64,000 bases of DNA, taken from Holophagales bacterium. GTDB taxonomy: Bacteria; Acidobacteriota; Thermoanaerobaculia; UBA5066. Position numbers and translations under genes: made by a program. Shown here one piece after another: positions 39,571 to 49,705 of the stretch (positions are counted from its first letter, which is position 1; every line of letters starts with the position of its first letter). The DNA lies in assembly GCA_016716705.1 (NCBI GenBank), contig JADJVF010000005.1, forward strand, positions 1 through 64,000. Direction: 5' to 3'. The notes beneath the pieces are model-generated. The model had not been told where the DNA came from and did not search any database. It worked only from the letters and a program-made list of their open reading frames with translations.

Positions 39571-41051
39571 GGCTTCTTCTCCGGCGAGCCGGAGTCCTCG
39601 CCGGAGCGGGCCGGACGCGTCGCGACGGAGCGGTCGCGTTCGGAGGCCTGCCTCTCGAGCTGCGCCACGCGCGCCTTTCTCTCGAGCTCCTTGCGGTCCT
39701 CGACCCTGTCGACCTTCTTCTTCGACGAGCTCAGGAGCGAGCCGGCCGCCAGGACGAGTCTCAGGCCGAGCTGGCCGGTGAACTTCGTCCCCTCTCCCTT
39801 CGCCCCGACGAAGCTGCTCCCGCCGAGCTTGGCCTCGGAAAAGTCGGCGTGGGTGACGTTCGCCCCCTTGAAGAGCGAGCCTTCGAGAACCGCCCCGACG
39901 AGGTTCGAGAAGCGGAAGTCGGCCCCGGAGAAATCGGCTTCCTGGCACTCGGCCCCGACGAGGTTCGTCCCGGAGAAGTCGGCAGCCGGTGCCATGACTC
40001 CTCCCATGCGGGCCCGCTTCAGGTTCGCCCGTCGAAGGATCGCGCCGTCGAGATGGGCGCGCTGGAAGACGGCCCCTTCGAGGTTCGCCTCGGTCAGGTC
40101 GGCGCGGGAGAGGTCCGCCTCGGTGTAGTTCCCTCCGCGCAGGTTCGCGCCTATGCCGATGGCGTCGGCCAGCCTCGCCCCGGTGAAGTTCGGGAACTTC
40201 AGCTTCGGCGTTCTGAGGTCGAGCTTCTCGAGGTTCGCCTGGGTCAGGTCCGTCTCCTCGAGGACCGCTCCGAGGAGTATCGAACGCCTCAGGTCGGCTC
40301 CCTTGAAGCAGGCCTTCTTGAGAATGGCGTCCGAGAAGTCGGCGGACTGGGCGATGGCCCTCTCGAAGTCCGAGGACGTCAGGTCGGCCCCGCAGAAGCT
40401 GCCCCCGGTGAGATTGGCACCGCGGAAGGTGATGCGTTGCCCCTTCACTCCGTTGAAGCTGGTACCCGCGAGCTTCGAATCCCGGAAGAACGACAGGGTC
40501 AGGGTCGACTTGTCGAACTTGCCGCGCTGGTAGGTGACGCCGTCGAAGACGGCCTGAGAGAGGTCGCACTCCTCGAAGACGCAGCCGTCGATGCTGACGC
40601 CCCGGAAGTTCGCCGCGACGAGCCGGCCGAAGGAAAAGACGGTGCCCGTGAACGTCGTCCCCTCGAGCTTCGCCCCCGACAGGTCGCAGGCGGTGAGGTT
40701 CGCCTCGCGGACGGACGCGTTCTTGAGGTTCACTCCCCTGAGCGACGCCCCGACGAGCTGCACCTTGTCGAGAGTCTGGTACTCGAGGTCGGTGTCGGAC
40801 AGGTCGGCACGCTGCAGGCTCGTGCCGCGCAGGGAGGTCCCTTGAAGGTGCGCGCGGGCGAGGCTCGAGCCGTCGAGCTTCGAGCCGTCGAGCTTCGTGC
40901 GCGAGAGGTCGGCGCCCGAGAGGTCCCGGCCCGATAGGTCAAGCTCGACGAGGGAGATGTCGGTGAGATCCGGCGTGATTCCGGGATGCCCGGCTCGCCA
41001 GAGGTTCCAGTCGGCGGACTTCAGCACCTCGAGGTGCTCTGAGCTGGCCAT
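39567..41051 (-). CDS. pentapeptide-repeat protein (494 aa)
   Basis: From about residue 35 to 430 the protein is a run of A(D/N)LxX pentapeptides (LSGRDLSGADLSRTKLDGSK; ADFSGTNLVGAECQEADFSG), which fold as a right-handed quadrilateral beta-helix. The opening EHLEVLKSADWNLWRAGHPG is a cap seen in some pentapeptide proteins. The last 60 residues are a charged Lys/Arg/Glu helix. No signal peptide, so cytosolic. Such proteins can mimic DNA or serve as scaffolds; nothing here points to a quinolone-resistance type. Divergent to the Ycf46-like gene with only 31 bases between. TAGACT lies 8 bases before the ATG. Confidence 0.9.
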   Translation of the reverse strand: MASSEHLEVLKSADWNLWRAGHPGITPDLTDISLVELDLSGRDLSGADLSRTKLDGSKLDGSSLARAHLQGTSLRGTSLQRADLSDTDLEYQTLDKVQLVGASLRGVNLKNASVREANLTACDLSGAKLEGTTFTGTVFSFGRLVAANFRGVSIDGCVFEECDLSQAVFDGVTYQRGKFDKSTLTLSFFRDSKLAGTSFNGVKGQRITFRGANLTGGSFCGADLTSSDFERAIAQSADFSDAILKKACFKGADLRRSILLGAVLEETDLTQANLEKLDLRTPKLKFPNFTGARLADAIGIGANLRGGNYTEADLSRADLTEANLEGAVFQRAHLDGAILRRANLKRARMGGVMAPAADFSGTNLVGAECQEADFSGADFRFSNLVGAVLEGSLFKGANVTHADFSEAKLGGSSFVGAKGEGTKFTGQLGLRLVLAAGSLLSSSKKKVDRVEDRKELERKARVAQLERQASERDRSVATRPARSGEDSGSPEKKP

Positions 41052-41059
41052 GATGCGAG

Positions 41060-41065
41060 AGTCTA
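41060..41065 (-). promoter_or_regulatory. putative -10 (TAGACT) of the pentapeptide gene
   Basis: TAGACT on the minus strand, 8 bases before the ATG at 41051. Back-to-back with the element of the divergent AAA gene. Confidence 0.5.
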
Positions 41066-41070
41066 ACGTC

Positions 41071-41076
41071 TAGAAT
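41071..41076 (+). promoter_or_regulatory. putative -10 (TAGAAT) of the Ycf46-like gene
   Basis: TAGAAT ends 6 bases before the ATG at 41083, which has no ribosome site. It is 5 bases from the opposing TAGACT, so the two promoters probably compete or are co-regulated. Confidence 0.5.
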
Positions 41077-41082
41077 CGCTTC

Positions 41083-42586
41083 ATGAGCGCCACCGTTCCC
41101 GTCCGCGGTGCCGAGAGGATCCGACGTGCCCTCCTCGGCGCCTATCCCCTCCTCTACGTCCAGTCGTGGGAAGAGGGCCGCGTCGAGCGGGCATTGTCCG
41201 TTCTCGCGCAGAAGTTCTACGAAAAGCCGGTGCCGTTTGCCGCCTGGACGTGTGTCGATGGCTGGACCGGGCTTTCGGACGCCCCGGCCGACACGAGGGA
41301 CCCCCTGCGCGCCCTCGACGTCGTCCTGCAGGCGCCCGGCCCCGGCTTCTTCCTGATGAAGGACCTCCCTTCCCTGCTGGCGGAGCGCCCCGACGTCGTC
41401 CGGAAGCTCCGGGACGCCTACCGGCAGCTGAAGGGGAAGGGGAAGTTCGTGGTGATGGTCTCGCCGCGGCTCCTCCTGCCGGAGGACCTGAACAAGGAGG
41501 TCTTCGTCGTCGACTACGACCTGCCGGACGAGGCGGAGGTCCGGAACGCGGTCACCATCCTCGGGAAGCGGTACCTCGGCGAAGGGGGGCTCTCGCCCGT
41601 CGACGCCGACCGGGTGGTCACGATCCTCCGGGGACAGACGCTCGACGAGCTGGAGCACGTCTTCGCGAAGGTCTTCGCCCGGACCCCGCGGTTCGACGAG
41701 TCGACGTTCGACGAGCTCCTCGCCGAGAAGGAGCAGTCCTCCCGGAAGGCGGGGGTCCTCGAGTACGTCCCCCCCCGCTTCTCGCTCGACGACATCGGCG
41801 GGCTCGAGAACCTCAAGGACTGGCTCCGGAAGCGACAGACCCTCTTCACGAGGGAAGCGGTCGAGGCGGGGCTGCCCGTTCCGAAGGGACTCCTGATGAT
41901 GGGAATGTCGGGCTGCGGAAAGTCGCTCTCGGTCAAGGCGATCCCGGCCCTCTGGAATCTCCCGCTCTTCCGGCTCGACATGAACATCGTCTTCGGGACG
42001 GCGAATCCGGAGGCGAGCTTTCACAAGGCCCTGAAGACCGTCGAGGGGCTCGCGCCGGCCGTCCTCTGGATCGACGAGATCGAGATGGCGATCACCGGCG
42101 GCCGCGAGGCGGGGGGGGGGCGACCCGGCCCTCGGCCGGATCTTCTCGACGTTCCTCACCTGGATGCAGGAGAAGGAGGCGCTCGTCTTCGTGGCCGCGA
42201 CGGCGAACCGGATTCACCTCCTGCCGGCGGAGTTCATCCGGAAGGGCCGCTTCGACCAGGTCTTCTTCCTCGACCTGCCGAACGAGACCGAGCGGAAGGC
42301 GATCTTCACCGTCCACCTGAAGAAGCAGAACGCCGACGTGGCGCGGTTCGACGTCGTCTTCCTCGCGAAGGCGACGAAGGGCTTCAACGGGGCCGAGATC
42401 GAGTCGGTGGTCCAGTCCGCCGCGATCGACGCGTTCAACGAGAAGCGGGTCCTCTCGGAGGACGACGTCGCGAGGCTCATCACGAACACCGTCGCGCTCT
42501 CGAAGACGATGGACGAGCAGATCAAGGCGATCAAGAGCTGGGCCCACAACCGCGCCATCTCCGCATCGCGCGAGAGCGCGACGTAG
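41083..42586 (+). CDS. Ycf46-like AAA ATPase (frameshift in a G10 run)
   Basis: About 500 residues after repair. The N-terminal half (YPLLYVQSWEEGRVERALSV; VDGWTGLSDAPADTRDPLRA) and the absence of a second ATPase domain match the Ycf46 family. The AAA core has FSLDDIGGLENLKDWLRKR, Walker A GMSGCGKS, Walker B VLWIDEIE, sensor-1 VAATAN and the arginine-finger region IRKGRFDQVFFLDLP. The C-terminal lid follows. A run of ten Gs at 42111-42120 throws the frame; with nine Gs GGDPALGRIFSTFLTWMQ reads into the rest of the core. Ycf46 in cyanobacteria is linked to CO2-dependent photosynthesis control; here the partner is probably the divergent pentapeptide protein (inference). Confidence 0.82.
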
Positions 42587-42613
42587 CAGCCGGCGGGCGT
42601 CGGCCCGCCGCGG

Positions 42614-43273
42614 TCAGTTCCAGCGGGGGTCTGTCTCGCCCCGCCGGAAGGGAGCGAGGAGGTCGACGCGCATCTGCAGGTTCCGGACGTGGTCGAGGAC
42701 CCAGGCGTAGCGGTCTCCGAGGGCGTCCATGGAGAGCAGGGCGTAGCGCTCCTCCGAGCCGAGCCCGAGGCGGCTGGCGGCCTCGTTGACGAGCCCCTCG
42801 TCCGAGAGGGTCCCGGGAAGGTGACGCGCCTCCGTCCGCCCGACCGACACGGCGAGGCGCTCGACGGCGAGGGCGAGGACCTTCCGCAGGTCGCGTCGCC
42901 CCGGCCCCCCTCCCCGGCCCTGGGGGAGGGGCTGGATCGGGGCCTCGTCGACCTCGCCGAGCCGGTAGGCCCGGCCCTCTCTTTCCTCCCTGAGCCTGTA
43001 GCGGAAAGCGCCGCGAAGGACGATGTTCGAGCGGCCGTCGGGGAGCGACTCGTGCTCGACGATCTCCCCGGCGCAGCCGAAGGGGAGGAGTGCCGGCCGG
43101 CCGTCCGGCAGCGGCGGGACGTCCGGATCGAGCGTGTGGAGTCCGATGAGCCGCTCGCCCGCGAGGGCATCGGCGAGCATCGTGCGGTATCGGGGCTCGA
43201 AGACGTGTAACGGGAGGTGCGTCTGCGGGAGGAGGACCGCGTCGAGAGGGAAGAGCGGGAGGACGCGTCTCAC
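42614..43273 (-). CDS. LON peptidase N-terminal-domain protein
   Basis: 219 residues. RVLPLFPLDAVLLPQTHLPL, HVFEPRYRTMLADAL and LPFGCAGEIVEHESLPDG are the signature of the stand-alone LON substrate-binding (LAN) domain, without ATPase or protease parts. The GTG at 43273 overlaps the stop of the cytochrome gene (GTGA), so the two are one unit. A Gly/Arg-rich loop (LPQGRGGGPGRRD) interrupts the domain. Its role as adaptor or chaperone is not established. Confidence 0.82.
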   Translation of the reverse strand: MRRVLPLFPLDAVLLPQTHLPLHVFEPRYRTMLADALAGERLIGLHTLDPDVPPLPDGRPALLPFGCAGEIVEHESLPDGRSNIVLRGAFRYRLREEREGRAYRLGEVDEAPIQPLPQGRGGGPGRRDLRKVLALAVERLAVSVGRTEARHLPGTLSDEGLVNEAASRLGLGSEERYALLSMDALGDRYAWVLDHVRNLQMRVDLLAPFRRGETDPRWN

Positions 43274-43629
43274 GGCTTCGCTCCCCCGGAACCGGGTGTC
43301 GCGAGCTTGAGGGCGTGGTCGACGACGGCGTCGATCTCTTCCGGCGTCAGGCGGCCGGCGAAGGGGGGCATCGTGCTGGCCGGGTCCCCGTCGGCGACGA
43401 GCCGGCGGACCGAAGCCCGGTCGGAGCCGTGCTTCCAGCGGTCGTCGGTCAGGTCGGCGAACGGACGCCCCTCGGCGAAGCGGGTCCGGCCCGTGCCGTC
43501 TGCCCCGTGGCACGCTGCGCACTTCTTCCGCCAGAGTCGCGCGCCGGGGTCGGACTCGGGTGCGCACGAGGCGAAGGCGCCCGCAGCGAGGACGATCGAG
43601 AGAGAGGTGATCCGAAGCGTGTTCCTCAT
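43270..43629 (-). CDS. small class I c-type cytochrome, probable lipoprotein
   Basis: 119 residues. The N-terminus (RITSLSIVLAAGAFASC) is a signal peptide with a lipobox-like FASC. One haem site CAACH at about residues 37-41, and STMPPFAG near residue 88 supplies the axial Met. It is a monohaem carrier of the cytochrome c551/c6 size range, tethered in the periplasm. The ATG (43629) is only 15 bases from the divergent ferredoxin ATG. Confidence 0.85.
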   Translation of the reverse strand: MRNTLRITSLSIVLAAGAFASCAPESDPGARLWRKKCAACHGADGTGRTRFAEGRPFADLTDDRWKHGSDRASVRRLVADGDPASTMPPFAGRLTPEEIDAVVDHALKLATPGSGGAKP

Positions 43630-43631
43630 GC

Positions 43632-43637
43632 TATCTT
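43632..43637 (+). promoter_or_regulatory. putative -10 (TATCTT) of the ferredoxin gene
   Basis: TATCTT ends 7 bases before the ATG at 43645. It lies inside the 15-bp gap of a divergent pair, so the rest of the promoter must lie in the cytochrome coding region. Confidence 0.42.
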
Positions 43638-43644
43638 TTCGGCC

Positions 43645-43878
43645 ATGGCGAACAAGGACGACCGCTACAGCGACAACGCGCCCGGAAAGTTCTACGTCGA
43701 TACGCAGTGCATCGACTGTGACGTCTGCCGGGTGACCGCACCGAACAACTTCGGCCGGCAGGAAGAGAAGGGCTACTCGTACGTCATCAAGGCCGCCGAG
43801 ACGCCCGAGGAAGAGGCGCAGTGCCAGGAGGCGATGGACTCCTGCCCGGTCGAAGCGATAGGAAACGACGGGGAGTAG
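43645..43878 (+). CDS. single-cluster 4Fe-4S ferredoxin
   Basis: 77 residues. CIDCDVCRVTAPNNF has the CxxCxxC half and CQEAMDSCPVEAI supplies the fourth Cys and the usual CP turn. This makes one 4Fe-4S cluster of the Thermotoga/Desulfovibrio monocluster type. The ATG start was chosen because the upstream in-frame extension is the shadow of the cytochrome gene. A long perfect hairpin lies 14 bases past the stop. Close to lipA, whose radical chemistry needs reduced iron-sulfur carriers; a functional link is only suggested by position. Confidence 0.85.
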   Translation: MANKDDRYSDNAPGKFYVDTQCIDCDVCRVTAPNNFGRQEEKGYSYVIKAAETPEEEAQCQEAMDSCPVEAIGNDGE

Positions 43879-43889
43879 CACCAGGTCCT

Positions 43890-44843
43890 TCAGACCGGGG
43901 CGGCGGACTCGCCGCCCCGGTCCGTGTCGCCGAGCGCCGCCCGGGCGTGGTAGCTCGAGCGGACGAGGGGGCCCGACTCCACGACGGCGAATCCCATCGC
44001 CCGCCCCTCATCGCGCATCGTCGCGAACTCCTCAGGCGTCCACCAGCGCTCCACGGGCAACCTCCTGGCGTGCGGCTGGAGGTACTGCCCGATGGTGAGA
44101 ACGTCGGTCCCCGCGTCCCGGATGTCCTTCATCGTCGCGAGAACCTCCTCGAGCGTCTCCCCGAGCCCCACCATGATTCCGCTCTTCACGCGCATTCCGG
44201 GGGCGCGCTCGTCCCGCCAGGCGGCGGCGCGGGCGAGAAGCTCGAGGGAGCGCTCGTAGACGGCGTCGGGGCGCACCCGCCGGTAGAGGCGGGGCACGGT
44301 CTCGGTGTTGTGGTTCAGGACCTCGGGAGCTGCGGTGAGGACGGTTCGGAGCGCCCCTTCGCTTCCCAGGAAATCGGGGATCAGGACCTCCACCGTCACG
44401 CCGGGGTTCAGCTCGCGGACGGCGCGAATCGTCGTGGCGAAGTGCGCGGCGCCTCCGTCGGGAAGCTCGTCGCGGTTGACGGACGTGATGACGGCGTGCC
44501 GCACGCCGAGCTCCCGGACGGCCTCGGCGACGTGCCGGGGCTCATCCGGATCGAGGGGGCGGCCCGTCCCCTGCGTGACCGCGCAGAACCCGCAGCGCCG
44601 GGTGCAGACGTCGCCCATGAGCATGAACGTCGCCGTCCGCTCGCGTCCCCAGCACTCGAAGATGTTGGGGCACTGCGCCTCCTGGCAGACGGTGTTGAGG
44701 TGCTTCTTCTTCACGAGGTCGAGGATCGCGCGGGTGTCGTCGTTGTCGACGAGGCGCACCTTCAGCCATTCGGGGCGGGGGGTCTCCCCGTAGACCGGCC
44801 GGCCGGGGTCGGGAACGAATCGGGGAAGCGGCACGTCGTTCAC
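43890..44843 (-). CDS. lipA: lipoyl synthase
   Basis: 317 residues. This radical-SAM enzyme inserts two sulfurs into octanoyl groups on E2/GcvH proteins. Both clusters are visible: auxiliary Cys53, Cys58, Cys64 (CQEAQCPNIFECW) and the radical-SAM Cys80, Cys84, Cys87 (CTRRCGFCAV), plus the C-terminal RSSYHA whose Ser binds the auxiliary cluster. The GTG start at 44843 is supported by TACACT 8 bases upstream; a second GTG lies three codons further in. No lipB is adjacent. Convergent with the ferredoxin gene. Confidence 0.95.
   Translation of the reverse strand: MNDVPLPRFVPDPGRPVYGETPRPEWLKVRLVDNDDTRAILDLVKKKHLNTVCQEAQCPNIFECWGRERTATFMLMGDVCTRRCGFCAVTQGTGRPLDPDEPRHVAEAVRELGVRHAVITSVNRDELPDGGAAHFATTIRAVRELNPGVTVEVLIPDFLGSEGALRTVLTAAPEVLNHNTETVPRLYRRVRPDAVYERSLELLARAAAWRDERAPGMRVKSGIMVGLGETLEEVLATMKDIRDAGTDVLTIGQYLQPHARRLPVERWWTPEEFATMRDEGRAMGFAVVESGPLVRSSYHARAALGDTDRGGESAAPV
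43893..43922 (+). terminator. 13-bp perfect hairpin between ferredoxin and lipA ends
   Basis: GACCGGGGCGGCG and CGCCGCCCCGGTC flank a 4-base loop. It begins 14 bases after the ferredoxin stop and lies within the last codons of lipA. There is no T-tract on the plus side, so it could stall or protect both transcripts rather than act as a classical terminator. Confidence 0.45.
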
Positions 44844-44851
44844 GCGGGCGA

Positions 44852-44857
44852 AGTGTA
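44852..44857 (-). promoter_or_regulatory. putative -10 (TACACT) of lipA
   Basis: TACACT on the minus strand ends 8 bases before the GTG at 44843. No ribosome site is seen. Confidence 0.42.
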
Positions 44858-44922
44858 GCCTCCGGACGCGGACGCCGACGGGAAGCCGCTGGCGAGGTCG
44901 GGCGTCCCGGGAGGAGCAGGAC

Positions 44923-45894
44923 GTGAACGGAGAATCGGAGCCGAAGCCGAAGACGGAGTCCGCGAGGGGGAACGCGCGTGTTGCGCTCTCGGCCGAAGTG
45001 GAGCGGGCGCTGCACGAGGGGCGTGCCGTCGTGGCGCTCGAGTCCACGATCCTCTGCCACGGCCTTCCCTTCCCCGCGAACCTCGAGACCCACCGGGCGG
45101 CGGAGGAGGCGGTGCGGCGGGCGGGCGCCGTCCCGGCCCTCGTCGCGGTCGTCGACGGCGTGCCCCGCGCCGGGTTCTCCCCAGCCGAGGTGGAATCCCT
45201 CGCGCGCGCCGGGCGGTCGGTGAGGAAGGCGACGACGCGGGACCTGGGGCTCCTCGCCGCGCGGCGCGAGAGCGGCGCGACGACGGTCGCGGCGACGATG
45301 GCGATCGCCTCGGCCGCCGGAATCCGCGTCTTTGCGACGGGAGGCATCGGCGGCGTGCATCGGGGGGTCTCCGAGACGTTCGACGTTTCGGCCGACCTCC
45401 TCGAGCTCTCGCGCACGCGCGTCGCCGTCGTCGCTTCGGGCGCCAAGGCGGTCCTCGACCTCCCGAAGACGCTGGAGGCGCTGGAGACGCTCGGCGTCCC
45501 GGTCCTCGGGTTCGGCACCTTCGAGTTCCCCGCGTTCTGGATCCGCGGTTCCGGGCTCCCGCTCGAGGTCTGCTGCGATGACGCGGACGAGGTCGCCCGG
45601 GTCGTTCTCGCGCACTGGTCGTGGCCCGGGGCGGGCGGCGTTCTCGTCGCAAACCCGGTCCCGTCGGAGGCGGCGCTCGAGAGACAGGACGTCGAGGAGG
45701 CGATCGAGCGGAGCCTCGCGGCGGCCCGGGAGGCCGGGATCGCCGGGAAGGCGGTGACGCCCTATCTCCTCGCCCGCCTCGCGGAGGAGACGGGCGGGCG
45801 GACCCTGGCGGCGAACCGGGCGCTCGTCGTGTCGAACGCCACCGTCGCGGCGAAGATTGCAGTCGCCCTCGCTCCTGGCGGCGCGCGCCGCTGA
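44923..45894 (+). CDS. psuG: pseudouridine-5'-phosphate glycosidase
   Basis: 323 residues. The enzyme reversibly splits pseudouridine 5'-phosphate into uracil and ribose 5-phosphate. VVALESTILCHGLPFPANLE, TATMAIASAAGIRVFATGGIGG-type segments, FDVSADLLEL, VVASGAKAVLDLPKTLE and GFGTFEFPAFW are family signatures. The lysine of SGAKA and the Glu of ALEST are catalytic in the family. GTG at 44923 has GGAGGA 7 bases upstream. The partner kinase psuK is not next to it. Confidence 0.93.
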   Translation: MNGESEPKPKTESARGNARVALSAEVERALHEGRAVVALESTILCHGLPFPANLETHRAAEEAVRRAGAVPALVAVVDGVPRAGFSPAEVESLARAGRSVRKATTRDLGLLAARRESGATTVAATMAIASAAGIRVFATGGIGGVHRGVSETFDVSADLLELSRTRVAVVASGAKAVLDLPKTLEALETLGVPVLGFGTFEFPAFWIRGSGLPLEVCCDDADEVARVVLAHWSWPGAGGVLVANPVPSEAALERQDVEEAIERSLAAAREAGIAGKAVTPYLLARLAEETGGRTLAANRALVVSNATVAAKIAVALAPGGARR

Positions 45895-45947
45895 CGGCGG
45901 CGGGGGAGGCCAGGTCGGTTCGGACGGCCCCCCGATGCGCCAGCTGG

Positions 45948-45953
45948 TAAAGT
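45948..45953 (+). promoter_or_regulatory. possible -10 (TAAAGT) of the mutase gene
   Basis: TAAAGT lies 56 bases before the ATG at 46010, ahead of a stem-loop and a strong ribosome site. Weak evidence. Confidence 0.28.
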
Positions 45954-45965
45954 CAAAGGTTTTTC

Positions 45966-45985
45966 CGGGCGGCTCGCGCCGCCCG
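45966..45985 (+). other. stem-loop in the mutase leader
   Basis: CGGGCGGC and GCCGCCCG close a TCGC loop, 24 bases before the ATG at 46010. No T-tract follows, so it is not a normal terminator on this strand. I see no cobalamin-box features despite the B12-dependent product. Confidence 0.4.
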
Positions 45986-46009
45986 AGAAGAGCCCGCCGA
46001 GGTGACCGC

Positions 46010-47712
<1,703 letters not shown>

Positions 47713-47739
47713 CCTTTTCCCTACTGGCCCCGGACTTGC

Positions 47740-47745
47740 TACCCT
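47740..47745 (+). promoter_or_regulatory. putative -10 (TACCCT) of the TPR gene
   Basis: TACCCT ends 10 bases before the ATG at 47756 and supports a separate gene rather than a mutase fusion. Confidence 0.35.
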
Positions 47746-47755
47746 CCGTCCCGGC

Positions 47756-49705
47756 ATGAGTTTTCGTCCAGCTGCCGTCGTTCTGGCTCTCGCGACCTTC
47801 GCCGCGCCGCTCGGCGCCGTCCCGCCGGTCCGGTCCGAGGCTCTCAGCCCGGTCGAGTCCGCGCGCCGGGACGCGGTCGAGCGCTTTCTCCGGGCCCGGC
47901 TCTTCGCCGCCGACGGCGAGTTCCAGGAGGCGCTCAAGGAGTTCCGGCGCGCCGTGGAGCTCGACCCGGAGGACGGGCACCTCAGGCGGGAGTACGCCGA
48001 GGCGCTCAGGGACTTCGGCATCCTCCCGGAGGCCGAGCAGCAGGCGCGAAAGGCGGTCGAGCTCGTTCCCGACAGCGCGGCCGCGTATCGGGTCCTCGGG
48101 CAGATCCTCCTCGCGAAGGCGCGGGACAAGGAGGGGATCGAGGCCGCGCTCCCCACTCTCAAGAGGGCCTGCGACCTCCAGCCGGCGGAACCGTCGGGCG
48201 CCCTCGCGCTCGGGCAGGCCTACCTGAAGCTCGATCGTCCCCAGGAGGCGGCGACCGTCCTGGCACGGGTCCAGGATCGTCCGCGCGGTCCGATTCTCCC
48301 CCTCCTCTATGGCGAGGCCCTCGAGAGGAGCGGGAAGCCGGAAGAGGCCGAGGAGGTCTACCTCGGAGTCCTCCGGCAGGACGAGGAGAACCGCGGCGCG
48401 ACGCTCGGCCTCCTGCGCGTCTACCAGGTGACGCGAAAGTTCGACAAGGCGCTCCCGCTCCTGGCTGAGCTGGTGAAGAACCAGCCGGGCAACCTCGGAC
48501 TCCAGGCGCAATACGGGTTCGCTCTCCTCCGGGCCCGGCGTCTCGACGAGGCGGAGAAGGTCTTCGTGGAGGTCCTGAAGGCCGATCCCGACAACCGGGA
48601 CGCCCTCCGGCACTATTCCTCCCTCCTGTCCGAGCGGCTCGAGACGTCACGCGCCGACGAGCTCCTGAAGAAGCTGCAGGGGCTCGAGCCCGACGACGCC
48701 GACGTCGCCTTCCGCCGTGCACTGAACTTCCTCGAGGCCCGCCGGCTGGACGAGGCGGAGACCGTCCTCAACGACCTCCGAACGACTCTCGTCGGGCAGA
48801 AAGCCCCGGCGGCCGGCATCGCGTCCGTGGACGGGCAGCTCGGATACGTCGCTCTCCTGAAGAAGGACTGGGCGAAGGCGCGGGCCGCCGTCACGCCTCA
48901 CCTCTTCGAGGCTGACGGCTCCGTCAACCTGCAGGCGCTCAACCTCCTGACCCAGGTCGCACGCGACGCGAAGGAGCCTGCCGAGGGGCTCCGCGTGTGC
49001 CGCGAGGCCCATTCGAAGCAGCCGAAGGAGCTCGCCGTGCGGTCGCTGCTCGCCGAGTTCCTCCTCCGCTCGGCGAAGGAGAAGGAGCGGGCGGAAGGCG
49101 AGGAAGTCCTCGCCGCGCTGGCGAAGGAAGGCCGGCCGGGCGTCCTCGCCGCAGCCGACGTCTGGCAGCGTCTCGACAGGTACGGACGCGCGGCCGACGC
49201 GGCCTCGGCGGGTCTCGTGCAGTTCCCCGACGACCCGGACCTTCTCTTCCGAAAGGCCGCATCTCTCGAGCGGGAGAAGATGATCCCCGAATCGATCGCG
49301 GCCTTCGAGAAGCTGATCGAGCTGAGGCCCGATCACGGCGCGGCGCTCAACTACCTCGGCTACATGTACGCCGATCGGAACGAGAACCTCGAGAGAGCCC
49401 TCGACCTCGTGACGCGGGCCGTCGCCCTCGAACCGTCGAACGCCGCTTACCTCGACTCCCTCGGGTGGATCTGCTTCCGGATGGGCAATCTCGAAGAGGC
49501 CGAGAGGCACCTCCTGACGGCGAAGAGGCTTTCGCCCGACGACCCGACGATCGAGGACCACCTCGGGGACCTGGAAGAGAAGCGCGGAGACCTCGCGAAG
49601 GCGCGCGAACGCTGGACGCGAGCGCTGGCGCTCGGCCCGGAGGACGGCGGTACGGCGATCCGCGCGAAGCTGGAAAGGACCGCCGCCGCCGCGAAGGTCC
49701 CGTGA
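47756..49705 (+). CDS. exported TPR protein (649 aa)
   Basis: The ATG at 47756 is followed by a good signal peptide (RPAAVVLALATFAAPLGAVP), so I place the gene start here although the frame is open from the mutase. About fourteen TPRs fill the rest: GEFQEALKEFRRAVELDPED, RRLDEAEKVFVEVLKADPDN and GNLEEAERHLLTAKRLSPDD are typical. The pattern resembles the outer-membrane or periplasmic PEP-CTERM/BTAD-like TPR scaffolds; no catalytic domain. The stop overlaps the GTG of the lipoprotein gene (GTGA), so both are made together. Confidence 0.82.
   Translation: MSFRPAAVVLALATFAAPLGAVPPVRSEALSPVESARRDAVERFLRARLFAADGEFQEALKEFRRAVELDPEDGHLRREYAEALRDFGILPEAEQQARKAVELVPDSAAAYRVLGQILLAKARDKEGIEAALPTLKRACDLQPAEPSGALALGQAYLKLDRPQEAATVLARVQDRPRGPILPLLYGEALERSGKPEEAEEVYLGVLRQDEENRGATLGLLRVYQVTRKFDKALPLLAELVKNQPGNLGLQAQYGFALLRARRLDEAEKVFVEVLKADPDNRDALRHYSSLLSERLETSRADELLKKLQGLEPDDADVAFRRALNFLEARRLDEAETVLNDLRTTLVGQKAPAAGIASVDGQLGYVALLKKDWAKARAAVTPHLFEADGSVNLQALNLLTQVARDAKEPAEGLRVCREAHSKQPKELAVRSLLAEFLLRSAKEKERAEGEEVLAALAKEGRPGVLAAADVWQRLDRYGRAADAASAGLVQFPDDPDLLFRKAASLEREKMIPESIAAFEKLIELRPDHGAALNYLGYMYADRNENLERALDLVTRAVALEPSNAAYLDSLGWICFRMGNLEEAERHLLTAKRLSPDDPTIEDHLGDLEEKRGDLAKARERWTRALALGPEDGGTAIRAKLERTAAAAKVP

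Noticed and set aside
39567..41051. Pentapeptide protein as a Qnr/MfpA quinolone-resistance factor
   Set aside because: It is more than twice the usual length, has extra end domains and no gyrase link nearby.
45966..45985. Mutase leader stem-loop as a cobalamin riboswitch
   Set aside because: The leader is far too short and has no B12-box sequence.
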